Source: Myxococcales bacterium
GTDB lineage: Bacteria; Myxococcota_A; Polyangia; Polyangiales; Polyangiaceae
Direction of reading: 5' to 3'
Assembly (NCBI GenBank): GCA_004193285.1
Contig: SECP01000015.1
Span: forward strand, 1-64,000
Length of the DNA stretch: 64,000 bases
Shown in pieces: positions 60,497-64,000 of the stretch. How positions within the stretch are numbered: the first letter of the stretch is position 1; the number at the start of each line of letters is the position of its first letter. The notes under the pieces are model-generated. The model ran no database searches and was not told the origin of the DNA. It worked only from the letters and a program-made list of their open reading frames with translations. The translations under genes and the position numbers were made by a program.

Positions 60497-62044
60497 ATGG
60501 CGGCAGAACGAACACGGCGCGAGCGCATGCTCACGTTCTTGTTGCTGCCGGCGATCGTCGTTTCGGTGCTGGTGCTTTCGGGGGTGATGTTCCGCTCCAG
60601 CTTTCAGCTGGAGAAGCTGCGTGAACAGTCCGTCGTTGAGGCGACTCTGTCGCTCGCCAACGAGCGCGCGGATCGGCTCGACAAGCGCATCATCGAGCAG
60701 GACAACGCCGTCCGCTCCGTGCTGGACCTCACCGAGCGCGCCGAGTTCGGCCGCCAGTGGCTGGAGACGGCGGCGCTCTCCACGCCCACCGTGCGCGCAG
60801 TGCTGCTCGTGGATCTCGGCTCCCCGCTCCACAACGTGGTGGCGCTCGCCTCCCGCGCGCCCGAGCTTGAGACCGAACGCTTTCGCCGCTTGCTCGTGCA
60901 CCGGCTACTGCCGGAAATGAAGCTGGACAAGCCTCCGCTCGACGAGCTCCGCCACTTGCACAAGGTGGAGCGCGAAAAGGCGTACCTGCTCAGTCACTGG
61001 GAGCAGTCCGTGGCCGAGCGTCACTACCTCGTGGTGGTGTGGCACGACGTGCCCCGCATCGTCCACGACGTCTTCCCGACTCTGTACTCGGACATGCAGC
61101 AAAGCCGAGTCAACGTCGTGGACGCCGACGGCAAGATCGTCTTCGGGCCCCCGTTGGGGCGCGGCGGGCTCACGCTTGGTCGGCAGTTCGAGACCACGCT
61201 GTACAAGTGGACCCTCAACGTCACGATGAACAGCGCGGAGGAGCTGGCGGCGGCGGTTGCACGTCGCCGGGTGCTGGAAATGGTGCTGGTCGGCTTGTCC
61301 AGCATCGTGGTCATCGCCGGGCTTTTCGTCATCCTCATCGCCGCCGAGCGCGAGCGTCGCCTCTCGAACTTGAAGAGCGAGTTCGTGGCCAACGTCTCTC
61401 ACGAGCTCAAGACACCGCTCGCGCTGGTGCGCATGTTCGGCGAGCTCTTGCAGACGGGTCGGGCCGACACGGAAGAGAAGCGAAAGCAGTACCTCTCCAT
61501 CATCGTCAACGAGAGCGATCGCTTGAACGCGCTCATCGAGAACGTGCTGGACTTCGCGAAGGTCGAGCGCGGGCAAGCCGCTTACGAATTCTCACCCGCG
61601 CGTCTGGCCGAGCCGGTCGCGCGAGCGGTGGAGGCGTGCCGCGTTCGTGCGGAGCGTGACGGCGTCTCGCTGGAGCTCACGTCGGAAGACGGCCCGGAGC
61701 TCATGATCGACGAGCGCGCGATCGAGATCGCGGTCATCAACTTGGTCGACAACGCGCTCAAGTACGCGCCAGACGGCAAGCGGGTGAGCGTCGTGATGCG
61801 TCACGTCCCGTCCGGCGCGGAGGTGCTGGTGGCCGACCAGGGGCCAGGCATCCCCCCCGAAGATCGCAAACGCATCTTCGAGCGCTTCGTGCGGGGCAAG
61901 TCCGCGAGCGGCAAGCAGGTGCGCGGCTCCGGCATCGGCCTCTCCTTGGTGAAGCACATCGCCGAAGCGCACGGTGGGAGCGTTCGAATCGAGCACACGT
62001 CACCTCAGGGCTCCCTCTTCACGCTCCGACTTCCGCGCCGCTAA
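60497..62044 (+). CDS. Membrane sensor histidine kinase
   Basis: A 515-residue sensor kinase. A membrane segment at about 12-34 and another near 258-282 bracket a ~220-residue extracytoplasmic sensor region. HisKA (about 290-355) has VSHELKTPLALVRMFGELL, with the phosphorylated His. The ATPase domain has the N box AVINLVDNALKYAP, G1 VADQGPGIPPEDRKRIFERF and G2 GSGIGLSLVKHIAEAHGGS. No HAMP domain is obvious, and no response regulator gene is adjacent. The ligand is unknown. The upstream GAF protein may be part of the same pathway. Confidence 0.92.
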   Translation: MAAERTRRERMLTFLLLPAIVVSVLVLSGVMFRSSFQLEKLREQSVVEATLSLANERADRLDKRIIEQDNAVRSVLDLTERAEFGRQWLETAALSTPTVRAVLLVDLGSPLHNVVALASRAPELETERFRRLLVHRLLPEMKLDKPPLDELRHLHKVEREKAYLLSHWEQSVAERHYLVVVWHDVPRIVHDVFPTLYSDMQQSRVNVVDADGKIVFGPPLGRGGLTLGRQFETTLYKWTLNVTMNSAEELAAAVARRRVLEMVLVGLSSIVVIAGLFVILIAAERERRLSNLKSEFVANVSHELKTPLALVRMFGELLQTGRADTEEKRKQYLSIIVNESDRLNALIENVLDFAKVERGQAAYEFSPARLAEPVARAVEACRVRAERDGVSLELTSEDGPELMIDERAIEIAVINLVDNALKYAPDGKRVSVVMRHVPSGAEVLVADQGPGIPPEDRKRIFERFVRGKSASGKQVRGSGIGLSLVKHIAEAHGGSVRIEHTSPQGSLFTLRLPRR

Positions 62045-62063
62045 AAAACTCGGGGCGTCCGCC

Positions 62064-62105
62064 TTGACGATCGACGTCTGGGGCAGTACATAACGTATGC
62101 GTTAT
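62064..62105 (+). promoter_or_regulatory. Promoter with palindromic operator upstream of arsR
   Basis: TTGACG (62064-62069) and TACATA (62087-62092), 17 bp apart, form a -35/-10 pair. The palindrome ATAACG-TATG-CGTTAT (62090-62105) overlaps the -10 box, and a third half-site GCGTTAT lies at about 62111-62117. Such a site fits binding of the ArsR product and autorepression. Confidence 0.65.
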
Positions 62106-62123
62106 ATAGCAAAGGCGTTATAG

Positions 62124-62471
62124 ATGACTCCGAGTGAATCTCTGGACGCGACATTTACAGCGCTGGCGGATCCTACCCGCCGCGCGATCTTGGCCCGCCT
62201 GGCGGAAGGTGAGGCCAGCGTCACGGAGCTCACTCGCCCCTTCGAGCTGAGCCAGCCGGCCATCTCTCGCCACCTGCGCGTGCTGGAGCGAGCGGGTCTC
62301 ATCACCCAGGGGCGTCGCGCGCAGCTGCGGCCTCGCAAGCTAGAGGCCGCGCCGCTGAAAGACGCGTCCGCGTTCCTGGAGCAGTACCGCCGGTTCTGGG
62401 AGGAGAGCTTCAACCGTTTGGATGACCTTTTGAAAGAGCTACAGGAGAAAGAAGATGCTGGAAAAAAATAG
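62124..62471 (+). CDS. ArsR-family winged-helix regulator
   Basis: A 115-residue regulator with a typical ArsR core: FTALADPTRRAILARLAE, ASVTELTRPFELSQPAISRH and LRVLERAGLITQGRRAQLR. No cysteine ligand pair is present, so it is not a metal sensor of the ArsR/CadC type. It resembles the SdpR-like group linked to AHSA1 partners. It overlaps the AHSA1 gene by 17 bp. A palindrome over its own promoter indicates autorepression. Its signal is unknown. Confidence 0.9.
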   Translation: MTPSESLDATFTALADPTRRAILARLAEGEASVTELTRPFELSQPAISRHLRVLERAGLITQGRRAQLRPRKLEAAPLKDASAFLEQYRRFWEESFNRLDDLLKELQEKEDAGKK

Positions 62472-62952
62472 GTTCGAGGGCGACACCGTGCTCATCGCCA
62501 ACCCCGGCGAGCCGAGCTTCACCGTCACCCGTACCTTCAACGCGCCGGCACGCTTCGTTTACGAAGCGTGGACGCAGCCGGAGCTGATGAAGCGCTGGTA
62601 CGGCAATGCCTGCATGACTCTGGAGGTGTGTGAGATGGACGTGCGGGCCGGCGGCGCTTGGCGGCGCGTGCTCACCGACAAGGACGGCAATCGCTTCGGC
62701 TTCTACGGCACGTTCACGGAGGTGCAGCCGCCGCACCACATGGTGTTCACCGAGACGTTCGAGCCCTTCCCGGATCATCCGTCCACGGTCTCCGTCACGC
62801 TCACGGAGGAGGGCGGCAAGACCTTCGCGAAGCTCGTGCAGCTGCACGACAGCGTGATCTCGCGCGACGCGCACATCGGCTCCGGCATGGAAACCGGTAT
62901 GCGGGAGACCTTGGACCGCCTGGATGCGTTCCTCGCCTCTCGCCCCAATTGA
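62455..62952 (+). CDS. SRPBCC/AHSA1-family protein
   Basis: A 165-residue protein starting inside the end of the ArsR gene. The AHSA1/START-like pattern is clear: FTVTRTFNAPARFVYEAWTQ, LMKRWYG, VCEMDVRAGGAWRRVLTD, FYGTFTEVQPPHHMVFTETF and a final amphipathic helix (GMRETLDRLDAFLA). ArsR-AHSA1 pairs are widespread, and the partner is thought to bind a small hydrophobic ligand. Function here is not proven. Confidence 0.9.
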   Translation: MLEKNRFEGDTVLIANPGEPSFTVTRTFNAPARFVYEAWTQPELMKRWYGNACMTLEVCEMDVRAGGAWRRVLTDKDGNRFGFYGTFTEVQPPHHMVFTETFEPFPDHPSTVSVTLTEEGGKTFAKLVQLHDSVISRDAHIGSGMETGMRETLDRLDAFLASRPN

Positions 62953-62960
62953 GCCAAATC

Positions 62961-63164
62961 ATGGACCCCCGTGATCTCGGCGAGCTCAGCGTCGAACAAG
63001 AAGAGTACCTGGTGGAGCTGCTTTGCACGCGCGGCGCGTGCGTCTGGGACCTCTTCGTGCGCGAGCTGGATGACCTATGCCGTCGCAGCGCGCGCGCTCA
63101 CTCCGTGACCTCGCCGTCGTCCGTGGCGGACTGCGCTTCGAGCAGCTCCTTGTCGGTCAAGTAG
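62961..63164 (+). CDS. Possible small protein overlapping peptidase gene
   Basis: A 67-residue reading frame beginning 8 bp after the AHSA1 stop. The first 45 residues (MDPRDLGELSVEQEEYLVEL, then CTRGACVWDLFVRELDDL) look protein-like. The rest is low-complexity and runs 67 bp into the convergent peptidase gene. There is no clear ribosome site. It could equally be non-coding. Confidence 0.3.
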   Translation: MDPRDLGELSVEQEEYLVELLCTRGACVWDLFVRELDDLCRRSARAHSVTSPSSVADCASSSSLSVK

Positions 63165-64000
63165 ACAGACGAGCCGCCGGGCTTGGAAGGCACGGGGGCC
63201 GTCGCCGCCGGCGCGGTCAGCGGGGCGGGGGCGCTCGCCGGCTCACTCGGAGCAGCTGCGGCCACGGGCTCGTCGTCTGAATCGCCGCCAGGCTCCTCGG
63301 CCTCCGCGGCGACGGCAGCGGGGCCCGCGGCCGCGACGGGCTCGGGCGGCGGCGGCGGCGGTAGCGGCGCGAAGCGCTCTGGCATCGGGATGGAGGCCAG
63401 CATGGGGTCGTACTTGGCGAGCAGGGGTGCGAACGCTTCGCGCTCCGCCGGCGACAGCGTGCGCATTCCGTCCAGATTCAGGGTCTCCGCATCGAAGAAG
63501 ACGCCGTCGCGGCTAGCGGAGAAGTGCAGGTGCGGGCCCGTGGAGCGCCCCGTGCTCCCCACGTACCCGATGACTTGCATGCGCCGCACCTTGTCACCCA
63601 CCTTGAGCCCCGCCGCGAAGCGCGACAGGTGCGCGTAGCCCGTCTCCACCCCGCCCGGGTGCACGATTTTTACGAGGTTCCCCGCGGCCCCCGCCAAACC
63701 GACGAAGCTCACGGTGCCGAAGGACGACGCGCCGACCGGCGTGCCAGTGGCCGCGCCGAAGTCAGTGCCTTGATGCGGCATCACTTTGTGCAGCACCGGG
63801 TGCACGCGGTTCGGGTTGAAGGGTGAGGTGCGCGGCGCGTCCTTGATGGGCTTGCGCCAGCCACCCTCCGTCGGCGCTTTGCCGTCCCGGTCGTAGTAGC
63901 CGCGCACGTTGGGCGCGTCCCAGTAGTAAATGCGCAGCTGTGTCTTCTGCGGATCCGCGCGGATGAGCTCCAGCGCCTCCACCCCGGCGTAGCGCGAGAA
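63098..64000 (-). CDS. M23-family peptidase, 5' end cut by window edge
   Basis: The frame is open to the right edge, so the N-terminus lies outside; about 300 residues are visible. The LytM/M23 domain has HQGTDFGAATGTPVGA (zinc ligands H and D), GNLVKIVHPGGVETGYAHLS and STGRSTGPHLHFSASRDG (HxH). The domain cleaves peptidoglycan cross-bridges or acts as a regulator of such enzymes. A Pro/Ala/Glu-rich tail (about 100 residues: APLPPPPPPEPVAAAG, then acidic stretches) follows the domain and is unusual for its place. The ~110 residues before the domain (YYWDAPNVRGYYDRDG) are typical of bacterial OmpA-like or opacity-associated M23 proteins. Confidence 0.85.
   Translation of the reverse strand, partial: FSRYAGVEALELIRADPQKTQLRIYYWDAPNVRGYYDRDGKAPTEGGWRKPIKDAPRTSPFNPNRVHPVLHKVMPHQGTDFGAATGTPVGASSFGTVSFVGLAGAAGNLVKIVHPGGVETGYAHLSRFAAGLKVGDKVRRMQVIGYVGSTGRSTGPHLHFSASRDGVFFDAETLNLDGMRTLSPAEREAFAPLLAKYDPMLASIPMPERFAPLPPPPPPEPVAAAGPAAVAAEAEEPGGDSDDEPVAAAAPSEPASAPAPLTAPAATAPVPSKPGGSSVYLTDKELLEAQSATDDGEVTE

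Noticed and set aside
1..64000. tRNA genes, CRISPR arrays, insertion sequences or phage genes
   Set aside because: No tRNA TTC-arm (GGTTCGAxxCC) in a suitable context, no spaced direct-repeat array and no transposase or integrase motif was seen on either strand.

Overview
The window is very GC-rich and densely coded, and it looks like the chromosome of a myxobacterium-like member of Myxococcota (Polyangia/Sorangiineae type). The evidence is a MYXO-CTERM-like C-terminal sorting signal, a Hanks-type Ser/Thr kinase, tandem-FHA and PilZ proteins, a CarD/CdnL-type regulator, many lipoproteins with Ala/Pro/Gly-rich linkers, thrombospondin-type-3 calcium repeats, and several large secreted c-type cytochrome-like proteins. 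No tRNA, rRNA, insertion sequence, phage gene or CRISPR array was seen. The right edge cuts a peptidase gene.

Layout. 0.2-5.6 kb: a DUF362 Tat protein and a fused NapH/NapG-like polyferredoxin, then a BON lipoprotein and a secreted di-heme protein. 5.6-11.6 kb: a TonB receptor/lipoprotein operon diverging from a MarR regulator coupled to a ClC chloride channel. 11.8-15.4 kb: a cysteine-repeat lipoprotein, a tandem-FHA protein and a small lipoprotein. 15.6-18.3 kb: an ECF sigma factor, a membrane TPR protein (candidate anti-sigma) and a secreted protein. 18.3-18.75 kb: a gene-free stretch of consecutive strong hairpins, a candidate structured RNA. 18.7-21.7 kb: smpB with a small partner, and a copper-monooxygenase-like heme lipoprotein with a partner lipoprotein. 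21.9-29.5 kb: a double-length UvrA and a GYF-domain membrane protein.

29.5-40.4 kb: a ChrR-like cupin, a TPR-methyltransferase coupled to a Fic-like protein with a degenerate motif, an OmpA/TSP3 protein, a MYXO-CTERM calcium-repeat protein, a TPR protein, and a beta-propeller/di-heme lipoprotein. 40.4-45.4 kb: a minus-strand gene train (lipoprotein, PduO-type adenosyltransferase, peptide deformylase, Ser/Thr kinase, double-ACT protein, membrane protein). 45.5-53.7 kb: a lipoprotein, a SWIM-SNF2 helicase, a GNAT acetyltransferase, a REC-REC-PilZ protein, a CarD-like regulator, a lipoprotein and an HU/IHF protein with a poly-Asp tail. 53.8-57.8 kb: two adjacent large membrane proteins of glycosyltransferase type. 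58.2-64 kb: a repeat-rich GAF protein, a sensor histidine kinase, an ArsR/AHSA1 pair with a visible promoter-operator, and an M23 peptidase.

Most of the window is envelope, redox and signalling functions arranged in tight, translationally coupled pairs (ATGA/GTGA overlaps). The most unusual items are the hairpin-rich locus beside smpB, the four-ATPase UvrA, the degenerate Fic-like protein, the cysteine-repeat lipoprotein and the HU protein with an acidic tail. Functional calls come from reading motifs by eye; no homology search was run.
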